Notes: generated from the sequence alone by a model not told the origin. Shown: positions 41,965-51,096, counted from the stretch's first letter. The stretch: DNA of 64,000 bases from Candidatus Saccharibacteria bacterium oral taxon 488 (GCA_010202645.1 CP047920.1:124001-188000), one strand, 5' to 3'. A program made the numbers and translations.

Positions 41965-43601
41965 TGACCTTATTCGAGCAGATTTTGACGGCGCGCGGTC
42001 TGACGACGCGGGCAGTGCGCCAGGCTTTTTTGCAGCCAGATTATATGGCGGTGAAATATGATCCGTTTTTGCTGCCGGACATGAAGAAGGCAGTGGCGCG
42101 GTTGAAACAGGCGCGGGAGCAGGGCGAAAAAATTGTTATTTACGGCGATTATGACATTGACGGACTGAGCGCTACGGCGCTGCTGCTGGATGCCTTTGGT
42201 AAGTTTGGTTTTGAGGGTGTCGACGCTTTCATTCCAAACCGGTTTGTTGAGGGTTATGGCATGACTATGGGCGCGGTAGACAAGGTGCGCGATATGGGAG
42301 CGGATTTGATCGTGACAGTGGATACCGGCAGTTTGTGCCATGCAGAGATTGCGTATGCCGCTAGCCTGGGGATTGATACGGTGGTGACAGATCATCATAA
42401 CGTGGCCGAGACGCCGCCGCCGAGTGTGGCAGCGGTGAATCCGAAATTTCCAGGGCATACTTATCCGTTTCGTGATTTGTGTGGTGCGGGCGTGGCGTTC
42501 AAGTTGGTGCAGGCGCTGCAAACTGAACTGGACGGACTGCCTGATGGCTATGAAAAATGGCTGCTGGATTTGGTGGCATTGGGGACGGTGTGCGACATCG
42601 TGACGCTGGCAGATGAAAATCGGGCAAATGTGTATTGGGGTTTGGAGGTGTTGAAAAAACAACAACGCCCAGGATTGAAAGCCTTGATGGCGGTGGCGGG
42701 TATTGAACCAGAGCGGGTTAATGCTAGGCATCTGGGGTTCGGTCTGGGGCCGCGCATGAACGCAGCAGGTCGGCTGGAAACAGCGCAGCACGCGTTGGAT
42801 ATGCTGGTGGCGCGTGATGGGCTGGCGGCGCTAGAGGCGAGCGAAAAGCTGGAGGAATTGAATGGTAGGCGGCGCGGTATTCAGGACGCGATTTTTGAGG
42901 AAGCGTGCGTGCAAGCTGAGGAGTTGGCTGATGACCGGGTGTTGGTGGTCAGTAGTGGCGGTTGGAATCACGGTGTCATCGGTATCGTGGCGTCGAAACT
43001 GGTGGAGAAATATAAAAGGCCGGTGTTTATCATTGGCGAGCGCGGCGAGGAAGCAACGGGTTCGGCACGCAGTTTTGGTGATTTTTCAGCGGCCGATGCA
43101 GTGCGGGCGGCGGATGACATTATCATCAAAGGCGGCGGGCATGGAGCGGCGGCTGGCGTGACGCTGGAGACTGAAAAAATTGGTGATTTTCGTCGTCGCG
43201 TGAATGAGTTTTATGATTCGCTGCAACTCACAAACCAAGAGCGATATTTGCTGCCGCGAGCTGATGTGGAAATCGATGATTTTTCGGAAATTGATGAGGA
43301 ATTGGTGGCAAATCTGGCGAAAATGGAGCCATTTGGCAATGGTAATCCAGAGCCAGTATTAAAAATTACCACAGCGAGCGTACTGAGCGTGCGGCGGATG
43401 GGCGCGGACGGGCAGCACGTTAAATTAGCGCTGCGTGATAAAAACAGTAAAGTGTTGCAGATGCTGGCGTTCAACGCGCCAGAGGAATTTTTCCGCGAGC
43501 CAGGCGACGAGGTGGTAGCGTGGTTTCAGCCGACCATCAACGAATGGCAGGGGGCGCGGACGGTTGAAGGGCGGCTCGTTCACGTGGCTTTGTTAGATTG
43601 A
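41964..43601 (+). CDS. recJ: single-stranded-DNA exonuclease RecJ
   Basis: DHH-phosphoesterase motifs appear in order: YGDYDIDGLSA (about residue 68), VTVDTGS, VVTDHHN (about 147), LCGAGVAFKLVQ, then DHHA1 with GGGHGAAAG near 395. The C-terminal OB fold follows to residue 545. The invariant VDCGI is VDTGS here, a mild variation. The ATG at 41964 is chosen over a TTG one codon earlier because it forms the TGATG overlap. RecJ degrades single-stranded DNA 5'-3' in recombination and repair. Confidence 0.94.
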   Translation: MTLFEQILTARGLTTRAVRQAFLQPDYMAVKYDPFLLPDMKKAVARLKQAREQGEKIVIYGDYDIDGLSATALLLDAFGKFGFEGVDAFIPNRFVEGYGMTMGAVDKVRDMGADLIVTVDTGSLCHAEIAYAASLGIDTVVTDHHNVAETPPPSVAAVNPKFPGHTYPFRDLCGAGVAFKLVQALQTELDGLPDGYEKWLLDLVALGTVCDIVTLADENRANVYWGLEVLKKQQRPGLKALMAVAGIEPERVNARHLGFGLGPRMNAAGRLETAQHALDMLVARDGLAALEASEKLEELNGRRRGIQDAIFEEACVQAEELADDRVLVVSSGGWNHGVIGIVASKLVEKYKRPVFIIGERGEEATGSARSFGDFSAADAVRAADDIIIKGGGHGAAAGVTLETEKIGDFRRRVNEFYDSLQLTNQERYLLPRADVEIDDFSEIDEELVANLAKMEPFGNGNPEPVLKITTASVLSVRRMGADGQHVKLALRDKNSKVLQMLAFNAPEEFFREPGDEVVAWFQPTINEWQGARTVEGRLVHVALLD

Positions 43602-43727
43602 TGTGGTAATTACAACTTTTGTTTGAAGGTGATCACTAGTTATTTGGGTGTAGTGGTTTTTTCGTTGTGAAATTCGCAACGATGTTATGTTGTGCGGGCT
43701 TGTGGTTTTTGAGGGAATGTTGGTGAC

Positions 43728-43756
43728 TTGACAAATCGCGAGAGAGAGAGTAATAT
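43728..43756 (+). promoter_or_regulatory. promoter of the 43801 gene
   Basis: TTGACA (43728-43733), 17-base spacer, TAATAT (43751-43756). This is among the best consensus promoters in the window. Confidence 0.7.
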
Positions 43757-43800
43757 GAGCCCATAATATAAAGCTTGCTAAACACAAGAAGGAAACAAAC

Positions 43801-44400
43801 ATGACACAAAATTATGAAAAAATTGAAAAAGAACAAGGGCTAGACCCACGTGTTGAGTCGCTAGCGATACCATTGGCGCGGGATTATGCTGAAAAAAATT
43901 ATCCAAAACGTGAAGATGGTACGTTTGAACCAGCATGGCGCGGGGCAAATGGCGAAAAAGATTTGCGAGGAAAGTCTCCCGAAGATGTGGCGGCGCAGTT
44001 AGAAAGTGAAGGATATTCTCCAGAGGCGGCGCTTGCTTTAGCGCAGTCAATGGTGGTTGACATTGCCAATACGCCGTATGATCAGTTCCCAGATCACTGG
44101 AAAAAGCAGAACCGTGGCGGCGCAGAATTCCTCATTAGCTTGGTGGATGAGGTGGGCGCCGATAATATCCGTGCTTTGGATCTGTCTGACTCAGAGGTGC
44201 AAGAAAAATATGGTACGTTAATTCATGCTAACTGGTTGGAGCGCAACCAGTGGGTTCTTGATCCAGAATACGGTAATTCTGTGCTAGCACAGTCATATGC
44301 GGATCTTCCTGCCGATGAACAGCAGAAGGATATTGACCAGATGCGGGTGCTGCAGGGTTGGCTTGAAGCTCAGCAGAATCCTGAAGAGATCGGTGTCTAG
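43801..44400 (+). CDS. hypothetical acidic helical protein
   Basis: The 199-residue soluble protein is rich in Glu, Asp and Ala, without signal or membrane segments. Segments such as GKSPEDVAAQLESEGYSPEAALALAQS and ADLPADEQQKDIDQMRVLQGWL suggest helical bundles. I do not recognise a family. A strong promoter, AAGGA site and a good terminator make it a well-defined single-gene transcription unit. Confidence 0.6.
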   Translation: MTQNYEKIEKEQGLDPRVESLAIPLARDYAEKNYPKREDGTFEPAWRGANGEKDLRGKSPEDVAAQLESEGYSPEAALALAQSMVVDIANTPYDQFPDHWKKQNRGGAEFLISLVDEVGADNIRALDLSDSEVQEKYGTLIHANWLERNQWVLDPEYGNSVLAQSYADLPADEQQKDIDQMRVLQGWLEAQQNPEEIGV

Positions 44401-44440
44401 ATACTCGGGCTATGTCCCTCCGAGATAATGACATCATACA

Positions 44441-44481
44441 AAACTCTCGCTCTGAGGCTAATCAGAGCGAAAGTTTTATTT
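44441..44481 (+). terminator. terminator of the 43801 gene
   Basis: TCGCTCTGA pairs with TCAGAGCGA, extended by AACT/AGTT, followed by TTATTTT. Confidence 0.85.
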
Positions 44482-44518
44482 TGCAAAAATATTTCTCATC
44501 TGTTATAATGCAAAAAGT

Positions 44519-44737
44519 ATGGTTCAAGTTACACGTAAAGATCAGAAGGAAGCGAACGAGAATGTGATTCGTCGCTTTAATCGCAGGGTGCTGCAGAGCG
44601 GTGTCCTTGCGCGGGCAAAGTCGGTGATGCGATTTGCCAAGCCGATTTCCAAGGTTGAGCGCCGTAAGAAAGCGATTATTCGCCGCGAGCGCCGAGCCGA
44701 GAAAACAGCCAGAATGCGTATGGGGGCAACGCGTTAA
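44519..44737 (+). CDS. rpsU: 30S ribosomal protein S21
   Basis: The 72-residue basic protein fits bS21: VIRRFNRRVLQSGVLARAKSVMRFAKP followed by an Arg/Lys-rich helix. Similarity is clear but divergent. TATAAT (44504-44509) ends 9 bases before the ATG. Its stop overlaps the start of yqeY (TAATG), the order rpsU-yqeY being conserved in many bacteria, which supports the call. Confidence 0.8.
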   Translation: MVQVTRKDQKEANENVIRRFNRRVLQSGVLARAKSVMRFAKPISKVERRKKAIIRRERRAEKTARMRMGATR

Positions 44738-45195
44738 TGTCGGCGCTAAAAGCGCGTATTGCTGATGAAATGAAAGCCGCTCTTCTAGGGCGGCATCGTT
44801 TTCGGGGTGATGTCCTGCGTAGTTTGAAGGCGGCAATTCTTAATGAGGAGGTGTCGCTCGGTAGGCGCGACGAGGGCCTAAACGATGCAGAAGTGGAGAA
44901 GGTTATTGCCCGTGAAGTTAAAAAACGCAAAGAAAGTGCCGCGTTATACTGGGCGAATGGCCGAGCGGAACTAGCTGAACCAGAGGAGAAGGAGGCGGCA
45001 ATTTTACAGGAATTTTTGCCTAAACAGCTGAGCGAAGACGAGATTCGGGCAATGGTCGAGGCAGCGGTTGCTGATTTGGATGCGACGATGCAACAAATGG
45101 GTCAGGTGATTGGCGCGGTGAAGACTAAAGCCGGCAATGCGGCTGATGGCGCCTTGATTGCGAAAATTACCAAAGAAACGTTAGCAAAACAATAA
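44737..45195 (+). CDS. yqeY: GatB/YqeY domain-containing protein
   Basis: The start SALKARIADEMKAALLGRHR, the REVKKRKESAALY segment and the end DEIRAMVEAAVADL, MGQVIGAVKTKAGNAADG match the YqeY family (152 residues, usual length). The tail is like the tRNA-binding domain of GatB. It is coupled to rpsU by TAATG. Confidence 0.93.
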   Translation: MSALKARIADEMKAALLGRHRFRGDVLRSLKAAILNEEVSLGRRDEGLNDAEVEKVIAREVKKRKESAALYWANGRAELAEPEEKEAAILQEFLPKQLSEDEIRAMVEAAVADLDATMQQMGQVIGAVKTKAGNAADGALIAKITKETLAKQ

Positions 45196-45218
45196 CAACA
45201 CAGAAAAAGGAGTAAAGA

Positions 45219-45770
45219 ATGATCTTATTATTTGGGCCGCCAGGGGCCGGTAAAAGTATGCAGGGGCAGATGTTGGCGGCGCGTCAGGGTTGGAAATGGC
45301 TATCGACCGGCGAGATGTTGCGCCGAAGTAATGATCCGGCGGTGATCGATATTTTACGCTCGGGGGAGTTGGTAAGCGATGAATTGATTTACCAAGTGTT
45401 TGAGCAGGCGGTGCAGGATGCGCGCGATAGAAACTATCCAAATATTATTGTCGACGGCTTTCCGCGGACGAAGGAGCAGGCGGCGTGGCTGGATGAGTAT
45501 ATGGCGCAGATGAATGAGAAGATTGATACGGTGATTTCGTTGGAAGTGCCGGAGGCGGAGATTATGCGGCGACTAGAAAAGCGTGGCCGGTTGGAGGATA
45601 CGCCAGAGGCAATTGCCCGGCGGATGACGATTTATCGGCAAAAAATGTATCCGGTGTTAGGTATTTTTGCCGAGGCAGGGGTTAGGATTGTCCATTTGGA
45701 TGGCGTCGGTACGGCTGGCGAAGTGCATGACCGGATTTATGAAGAGGCGGCGTACGCATGCCAACTTTAA
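45219..45770 (+). CDS. adk: adenylate kinase (short form)
   Basis: The P-loop is GPPGAGKSMQG, the NMP region STGEMLRR, Walker B-like DGFPRT, and the LID arginines lie in KRGRLEDTPEAIARRM. The LID is minimal and lacks zinc cysteines. The protein is 183 residues. It interconverts ATP, AMP and ADP. AAAAGGAG precedes the ATG. The last codons overlap map by 13 bases, as in the common adk-map order. Confidence 0.9.
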   Translation: MILLFGPPGAGKSMQGQMLAARQGWKWLSTGEMLRRSNDPAVIDILRSGELVSDELIYQVFEQAVQDARDRNYPNIIVDGFPRTKEQAAWLDEYMAQMNEKIDTVISLEVPEAEIMRRLEKRGRLEDTPEAIARRMTIYRQKMYPVLGIFAEAGVRIVHLDGVGTAGEVHDRIYEEAAYACQL

Positions 45771-46525
45771 TTACTGGCGAAAAAACGCCGCAGCAGATGA
45801 AGGATATGCGCGAATGCGGGCGGATGTTGGCGACAATTTATGATGAATTGCGCCAGCAGGTGACGGCTGGAATGAGCGAGCTGGATGTTAATGAGTTTGT
45901 GGCTGGGCGAATTAAGGATTTCGGCGCGGAAGCGACGTATTTGACGGATGAGGTGAAATTTCCAGGGGTGATTTGCGTGTCGACCAATGAGCAATTGGTG
46001 CACTCATTTCCGACAGAATATGTGTTCGAGAAGGGCGACGTGGTGAGCTTTGATCTGGTGATCGGCTACCGTGGTATGAAAACCGATAGCGCCTTTACGA
46101 TGGTGATTGACGAAGAGCCGCGCGGCGCTAAGAAGCATTTACTGCACGCGACGGAACAGAGTTTGTATGCGGGAATTGATGCGATTTCCGGTGGCGGGAC
46201 GCGCGTTGGCGATATCTCGGCAGCCGTGGAAGCGGTGCTGAAAAAAGCCAAACTAGGTATCATTCGCGAACTGGTTGGTCACGGCGTGGGGCTACAGATG
46301 CACATGAGTCCAGAGATTCCAAACTATGGCCGTCGTGGTACCGGTCCAGTATTGCACGCGGGCGACACGATTGCTATTGAGCCGATGGCTAGCCTCGGCA
46401 GTGAGAAAATTGTGACCGAGGACGACGGCTGGACGATTAGCCTGAAAGACGGCAGCTTGGGCGCGCATTTTGAACATACTGTGTTGATTACTGAGACGGG
46501 CGCGGAGATTTTGACGACGCTCTAG
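45758..46525 (+). CDS. map: type I methionine aminopeptidase
   Basis: Metal ligands are visible: Asp in SFDLVIGYRGMKTDSAFT (two), His in ELVGHGVGLQMH, Glu in IAIEPMAS and Glu in AHFEHTVLI. The substrate His is in NEQLVHSFP. The 255-residue length is typical. It removes the initiator Met after Def acts. The start overlaps adk. Confidence 0.95.
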   Translation: MPTLITGEKTPQQMKDMRECGRMLATIYDELRQQVTAGMSELDVNEFVAGRIKDFGAEATYLTDEVKFPGVICVSTNEQLVHSFPTEYVFEKGDVVSFDLVIGYRGMKTDSAFTMVIDEEPRGAKKHLLHATEQSLYAGIDAISGGGTRVGDISAAVEAVLKKAKLGIIRELVGHGVGLQMHMSPEIPNYGRRGTGPVLHAGDTIAIEPMASLGSEKIVTEDDGWTISLKDGSLGAHFEHTVLITETGAEILTTL

Positions 46526-46546
46526 GCTATCTGGTATACTAAGCAT

Positions 46547-47770
46547 ATGCAAGAACAATCTCGATATGTGGTAGGAATTGATGTTGGTACGAAGACCGTG
46601 CGCTGCGTGGTTGGACATATCGGGGAGTCGGGGCTGCCAAACATTGTTGGTGTCGGCGTTAGTGAGAATAGCGGCATGCGTAAAGGTGCGGTATCGAACT
46701 TGACGGGGCCGGCGGCAGCAATTGACAAGGCGCTCGAGGCGGCTGAACGCATGAGCGGCCATCATATCAATGCAGCAGCATTGAGTGTGAATGGGTCGCA
46801 TATCTTGAGCACCAAGGCTGATGGTATGATCGCGGTGGGGATGAGTGGCGGTGAAGTGACGGACGAGGATGTGCTGCGGATTGAGGAAGTGGCGACGACC
46901 GGGAAGGTGCCGGCGAATCGAGAGATTTTGGAGATTGTGCCGCATGCCTATCGGTTGGATGGACAGGACAACATCAAGGATCCGGTGGGGATGAGTGGCA
47001 CGCGTCTGGAGCTGCGAGCAAATGTGGTCTCGGGCTTGACGCCGTATGTGGCGAATTTACGCCGGTCGGCCGAGATGGCGAATGTCACTGCCTCGAGCCT
47101 GACACCGAGCGTGTTGGCAGCGGCGCGAGCGGTGCTCAGTGAGTCGCAGATTGAGAACGGCGTGGCAGTTATCGACATTGGCGGTAGCACGACCGGTGTG
47201 GCCGTGTTTGAAGAGGGTGATTTACAGCACGTAGCGGTGATCCCGATGGGAGCGCAGAATGTGACAAATGATGTGGCGATTGGACTAAAGACCGACCCGG
47301 AGATCGCTGAGGCGGTCAAATTGGCGCACGCCCGGCTGGGCGGCGGTAAGGCTGGTCGCGTTGATACCAAGCACGACAAACAGGTGTATACGTTTGAACA
47401 AAGCGAGATTGACGAGATTGTCGAGGCGCGCTACGAGGAGATTTTCGAGCTAGTCGCCAAAGAATTGAAGCGGGCCGGCGGTATCGGACGGCTGCCAAGT
47501 GGTGTGGTGCTGGTTGGTGGTGGCGCCAAGGTTAAGGATCTGGTCGAATTTGCGAAAAATAGCCTCGGCGTGGCGGCTAAACTAGGCGTGCCGGCAGGAT
47601 ATGCGGGCGTGAGCGACGAGGCTAATGGGCCGGAGTTTGCAGCGGCAATTGGTCTGATGCTCATTGACGGGGCAGGGGCCGAGCGGGCCGAGCACGCGCA
47701 GAGCAAAGTGGGTTCGGTGACAAAGAAAGCCGGCGGAATGATTAGTCGATTGCTAGCGAGGTTTAAGTAG
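46547..47770 (+). CDS. ftsA: cell division protein FtsA
   Basis: The actin-like ATPase has VGIDVGTKTVRCVVG at the N-terminus, the SHS2 domain (NREILEIVPHAYRLDG), AVIDIGGSTTGVAVF and VVLVGGGAKVKDL. The C-terminal GGMISRLLARFK is an amphipathic helix for membrane attachment. It is 407 residues and anchors FtsZ filaments. TATACT (46535-46540) ends 6 bases before the ATG. Confidence 0.95.
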   Translation: MQEQSRYVVGIDVGTKTVRCVVGHIGESGLPNIVGVGVSENSGMRKGAVSNLTGPAAAIDKALEAAERMSGHHINAAALSVNGSHILSTKADGMIAVGMSGGEVTDEDVLRIEEVATTGKVPANREILEIVPHAYRLDGQDNIKDPVGMSGTRLELRANVVSGLTPYVANLRRSAEMANVTASSLTPSVLAAARAVLSESQIENGVAVIDIGGSTTGVAVFEEGDLQHVAVIPMGAQNVTNDVAIGLKTDPEIAEAVKLAHARLGGGKAGRVDTKHDKQVYTFEQSEIDEIVEARYEEIFELVAKELKRAGGIGRLPSGVVLVGGGAKVKDLVEFAKNSLGVAAKLGVPAGYAGVSDEANGPEFAAAIGLMLIDGAGAERAEHAQSKVGSVTKKAGGMISRLLARFK

Positions 47771-47823
47771 GAGCTAGTAGACAAAGATGGTATACTTGAT
47801 AAGAGAAAGATAGGGAGAGGAAA

Positions 47824-49014
47824 ATGCCGCAGATTACACCAAGTGAAGTTCAAACGTTTGCCAGTATCAAAGTTGTCGGTGTCGGTGGAGCTGGTGGTTC
47901 GGCCATCAATCGGATGAAAGATGCGGGGCTCGCTGGCGTGCAGTTTATCGCCATGAACACTGATGCTCAGGCGCTGCACAATTCCAAGGCAGATGTCAAG
48001 ATTCATCTCGGGCACACTACGACCAATGGGCTGGGCGCCGGTGCTGATCCGATGGTGGGTGAGGCGGCGGCTAATGAGTCGCGCGAGGAGATTCGCCAGG
48101 CACTTGAGGGTGCGGACATGGTGTTTGTGACGATTGGTGCTGGTGGCGGCACTGGATCGGGCGCTGGGCATATCGTGGCGGAGATTGCTCGCGAGATGGA
48201 CATCCTGGTGGTTGGCGTGGCGACGCGGCCGTTTAGTTTTGAAGGCGAGAAGCGTCGGGTGAATGCAGACTGGGCAATTACTCATCTGGGTCGCCAGGTT
48301 GATACCTTGATCACCATCCCGAACGATCGACTACTGCAGACGATTGATCGGCGGACGCCGCTGCTCGAGACGTTCAAGATTGCTGACGATGTGCTGCGCC
48401 AAGGCGTGCAGGGTATCTCGGAGTTAATTACCGAGCATGGTTTGATTAATCTCGACTTTGCTGACGTCAAGGCGGTGATGAGTCGGGCTGGTTCGGCGCT
48501 GATGGGGATCGGTCGGGCCGATGGCGAGAACCGTGCGGTGCAGGCCGCTCAGCAAGCGATTGAGAGTCCGCTGATCGAGGTGTCGATTGACGGCGCGAAG
48601 GGTGTGCTGTTTAACGTGACTGGTGGCTATGACATGAGCATGGCAGAGATCCAGGAGGCAGCTGAGGTAATTACCAGCGCGGTCAGCCCTGATGCCAATA
48701 TTATCTTTGGAGCGACGCTCAAGCCAGAGCTCGAAGACGAGGTGATCATCACGGTTATCGCTACTGGGTTTGATAGCGAGACGTATCATGATCACGAGGT
48801 GAGTTTGACGAGTGAAGTGTCGCATGAATCAGAGACTGAGGTTGATGACGAGGTGGTTGAAGGGATTGATCTGGAGCTCAGTGAGCAGAGCGGAGCGACG
48901 GACTTTACGTCTGAGCAGGAAAATAACATCTGGGATCAGCCAGCTGAGGATGAGGCGGACGAAGATGATACGCCAGCCTTCCTTCGTCGCCGCAAAAAGA
49001 ACAAGGAGGAATAA
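47824..49014 (+). CDS. ftsZ: cell division protein FtsZ
   Basis: The tubulin signature GGGTGSGAGH is present, with VGVGGAGGSAINRM before it and the T7 loop region NLDFADVKAVM. A long acidic linker ends with DTPAFLRRRKK, the C-terminal peptide that binds FtsA. TATACT near 47791 gives a short leader with AGGGAGAGG, so unlike ftsA this gene has a Shine-Dalgarno leader. FtsZ forms the division ring. Confidence 0.97.
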   Translation: MPQITPSEVQTFASIKVVGVGGAGGSAINRMKDAGLAGVQFIAMNTDAQALHNSKADVKIHLGHTTTNGLGAGADPMVGEAAANESREEIRQALEGADMVFVTIGAGGGTGSGAGHIVAEIAREMDILVVGVATRPFSFEGEKRRVNADWAITHLGRQVDTLITIPNDRLLQTIDRRTPLLETFKIADDVLRQGVQGISELITEHGLINLDFADVKAVMSRAGSALMGIGRADGENRAVQAAQQAIESPLIEVSIDGAKGVLFNVTGGYDMSMAEIQEAAEVITSAVSPDANIIFGATLKPELEDEVIITVIATGFDSETYHDHEVSLTSEVSHESETEVDDEVVEGIDLELSEQSGATDFTSEQENNIWDQPAEDEADEDDTPAFLRRRKKNKEE

Positions 49015-49467
49015 ATGAGCGGATTTAACATTGGGGATAGCCGCGTGATCGAGTCGCGAGAGGTTTCTGATGGTGTAGCGATTCGCCGCCGCCGCGAGAC
49101 GCCGGATGGACGGCGTTTCACTACGTATGAACGCGTGGAAAAGCCAAACCTCATTGTGATCAAGAAAAACGGCAGCCGCGAATTATTTGATAGAGTCAAG
49201 TTAGCGCATGCGGTGCGCCAGTCGGTTGGCAAATTCCTTAAATCTGATGAGGAAGTCGAGTCGATTATCACGGCGGTTGAAGATAAGTTGTATGCCCTGG
49301 GCGCCTCAGAAGTGCCGTCGCGGCAGATCGGCGAGTTTGTACTGGATGAGTTAGCGAAGCGTAACGAGGTGGCGTATGTACGTTTTGCCAGTGTGTTTCA
49401 GAAGTTTGAGACGCTGGATGATTTCGTCAAGATATTGGAACAACGCCGCCAGAAAGGACAAGAATAA
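49015..49467 (+). CDS. nrdR: NrdR-family protein lacking the zinc-ribbon cysteines
   Basis: The ATP-cone (VIKKNGSRELFDRVKLAHAVRQ... to FASVFQKFETLDDFVKIL) and the RVIESREVSDGVAIRRRRE and RRFTTYERVE blocks are diagnostic of NrdR, repressor of ribonucleotide reductase genes. The usual CPxC near residue 3 is replaced by the SGFNIG start and the second CxxC by TPDG, so no zinc ribbon can form. The gene is not truncated. It is coupled to ftsZ (ATG directly after TAA) and to the next gene (TAATG). DNA binding may be altered or lost. Confidence 0.88.
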   Translation: MSGFNIGDSRVIESREVSDGVAIRRRRETPDGRRFTTYERVEKPNLIVIKKNGSRELFDRVKLAHAVRQSVGKFLKSDEEVESIITAVEDKLYALGASEVPSRQIGEFVLDELAKRNEVAYVRFASVFQKFETLDDFVKILEQRRQKGQE

Positions 49468-49724
49468 TGCGAGTCATTGTCGTATACCGGGCGGAAAGTG
49501 ATTACGCGCGCCAAGTCACTAGTTTTCTGCATGACTTTAGTCGGCAGACGGGACATACGATTGAGGAGCTTGACCCAGATTCGGCTGAGGGCAGCGATTT
49601 TTGCCGGACATACGACATCGTTGAATACCCAACCGTTATCGCGCTGAGCGCTGATAGTCAGATGCAGAATATGTGGCGCGGATTACCGCTACCGACGATT
49701 AGTGAGGTGAGTTTTTATGTTTGA
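49467..49724 (+). CDS. thioredoxin/glutaredoxin-fold protein without CxxC
   Basis: The 85-residue protein has strand-helix order RVIVVYRAESDYARQVTSFL, then IEELDPDSAEG and the cis-Pro-like YDIVEYPTVIAL, as in small thioredoxin-fold proteins. The CxxC is absent; the only Cys is in DFCRTYD. It starts in the stop of nrdR and overlaps the VKOR start, so it is translated with VKOR and may assist it. Confidence 0.6.
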   Translation: MRVIVVYRAESDYARQVTSFLHDFSRQTGHTIEELDPDSAEGSDFCRTYDIVEYPTVIALSADSQMQNMWRGLPLPTISEVSFYV

Positions 49725-50328
49725 TATGCTGCATAAGTGGCTCTCAAACAAAGATTCAAAACGCCAGCAGTTCGCAGCATTAGCGCTGCTGCTCGGCAGC
49801 GGCTTGGGCTTGTTAGCTTCGTTTGTGCTGTCGATCGAGGCGCTGACGCTTGCTAAAAATTCGCATGCCGTGCTGAACTGCGACTTGAACGCGGCGATAA
49901 GCTGTTCGGCGGTGGCAAACCACTGGTCGGCGACACCACTCGGCTTTCCTAATAGTTTCATCGGTATGATGACGCTACCAGTGATGGTGACAATTGCGGT
50001 GGCGCTGCTAGCGGGTGTGAAGTTGCCGAAATGGTTTATGTGGGGCGCGCAGCTTGGCGCGGTGGCGGGCTTGCTGTTTGCTGGTTGGATGTTTTATATG
50101 AGTTATGTTGAGATTGGCGCGTTGTGTCCGTGGTGCTTGACACTGGACGCGGGTATGCTGCTGGTCTGTTACGGACTGACTAGATATAATGTGGTGACTA
50201 GGATGGTTGGCGGTAGGCGTATGAGAAAATTTGTCGACCGGGGATTTGACACGTTCCTGTTGGCGCTAGTGACCGTTGTGATCGTTGTTGTTATTTTAGC
50301 AACATTTGGGCGTGAGCTATTTGCATAA
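49717..50328 (+). CDS. vitamin K epoxide reductase family protein (disulfide-forming)
   Basis: Five hydrophobic helices carry VKOR features: the loop cysteines in LNCDLNAAISCSAV (about residues 53-66), the Ser in FPNSFIG and the redox CPWC (about 136-139). Bacterial VKOR oxidises DsbA-like partners and passes electrons to quinone, giving disulfides in exported proteins. That fits a genome with Cys-bearing surface proteins (11789). No DsbA fusion is present. Confidence 0.88.
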   Translation: MFDMLHKWLSNKDSKRQQFAALALLLGSGLGLLASFVLSIEALTLAKNSHAVLNCDLNAAISCSAVANHWSATPLGFPNSFIGMMTLPVMVTIAVALLAGVKLPKWFMWGAQLGAVAGLLFAGWMFYMSYVEIGALCPWCLTLDAGMLLVCYGLTRYNVVTRMVGGRRMRKFVDRGFDTFLLALVTVVIVVVILATFGRELFA

Positions 50329-50379
50329 ATTAAGAGTAGGCGTATTGAATAATGGTGCTGGTATCCGTATACTGGGCAT

Positions 50380-51057
50380 ATGAAGAAAAATTTTCTCATC
50401 AGAGCGTTTTTGGGCATTACCATTGTGGCGCTCGGCGGGATTTTGCTGCTGCGGAATCTCGGAGTTATTACCTTTAATAGCTGGCCCCTGTTTTGGGGCG
50501 CTTTTTGGGCCTTTGCTGGCTTATTGATACTATTATTCAGTTATCGCAGACCGATAGACTGGGTGTGGGGGCTGTTATTGATAGCTGTTGGCGTGTTGAT
50601 TGGGCTGAGTGCTTATGGTGTAATTAATATTGGTACGTGGAAATCATTCTGGCCGGTAATACTGATTGCTATTGGTTTGTCGGTCGTGTTCGGTATTGGT
50701 TCAGGCCGTCGGCAATCTAAAAAGCGGGCGGTTGATGATGGTGATAGTGAAAAAGTTGCAATTTTTTATGGTGAAGAATCACGGGTGAAAGGTGACTATA
50801 CTGGTGGCTCCGTGGCAGTAATATTTGGTGGTATGGAGTTGGACCTGCGCCAGGCGAAGATCAAGGATGGTGCAGTTATCGACGTCTTTACCTTTTGTGG
50901 CGGTGCCAGCATTAGTTTGCCTGACGACGTGATTGTCAAAAATGAGGTGCGTGGTGTTTTGGGTGGCAGTGAGAATAAAACTGCGCCGAAGTCTTCTGCT
51001 AAAAAGACGATCTATCTGAAGGGCGAATGCGTCCTGGGTGGTCTGGAAATCAAATAA
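50380..51057 (+). CDS. LiaF-like membrane protein (envelope stress)
   Basis: Three or four hydrophobic helices (residues 7-110) with the DUF5668-like WPLFWGAFWAFAGLLIL and SFWPVILIAIGL repeats are followed by a beta-helix C-terminal domain (VAVIFGGMELDLRQAKI, DVFTFCGGASISLPDDV) typical of the LiaF C-terminal family. In Firmicutes LiaF represses the LiaRS antibiotic-stress system; no LiaRS genes are nearby. TATACT (50368-50373) ends 6 bases before the ATG. Confidence 0.8.
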   Translation: MKKNFLIRAFLGITIVALGGILLLRNLGVITFNSWPLFWGAFWAFAGLLILLFSYRRPIDWVWGLLLIAVGVLIGLSAYGVINIGTWKSFWPVILIAIGLSVVFGIGSGRRQSKKRAVDDGDSEKVAIFYGEESRVKGDYTGGSVAVIFGGMELDLRQAKIKDGAVIDVFTFCGGASISLPDDVIVKNEVRGVLGGSENKTAPKSSAKKTIYLKGECVLGGLEIK

Positions 51058-51061
51058 TCTC

Positions 51062-51090
51062 TTGGGATTTTGGTAAAAACGCGCTACAAT
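51062..51090 (+). promoter_or_regulatory. promoter of the T-box operon
   Basis: TTGGGA (51062-51067), 17-base spacer, TACAAT (51085-51090). The -10 lies in the loop of an AAAAACGC/GCGTTTTT hairpin (about 51075-51107) that looks like the terminator of the LiaF-like gene, so terminator and promoter are interleaved. Confidence 0.6.
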
Positions 51091-51096
51091 GAAAGT

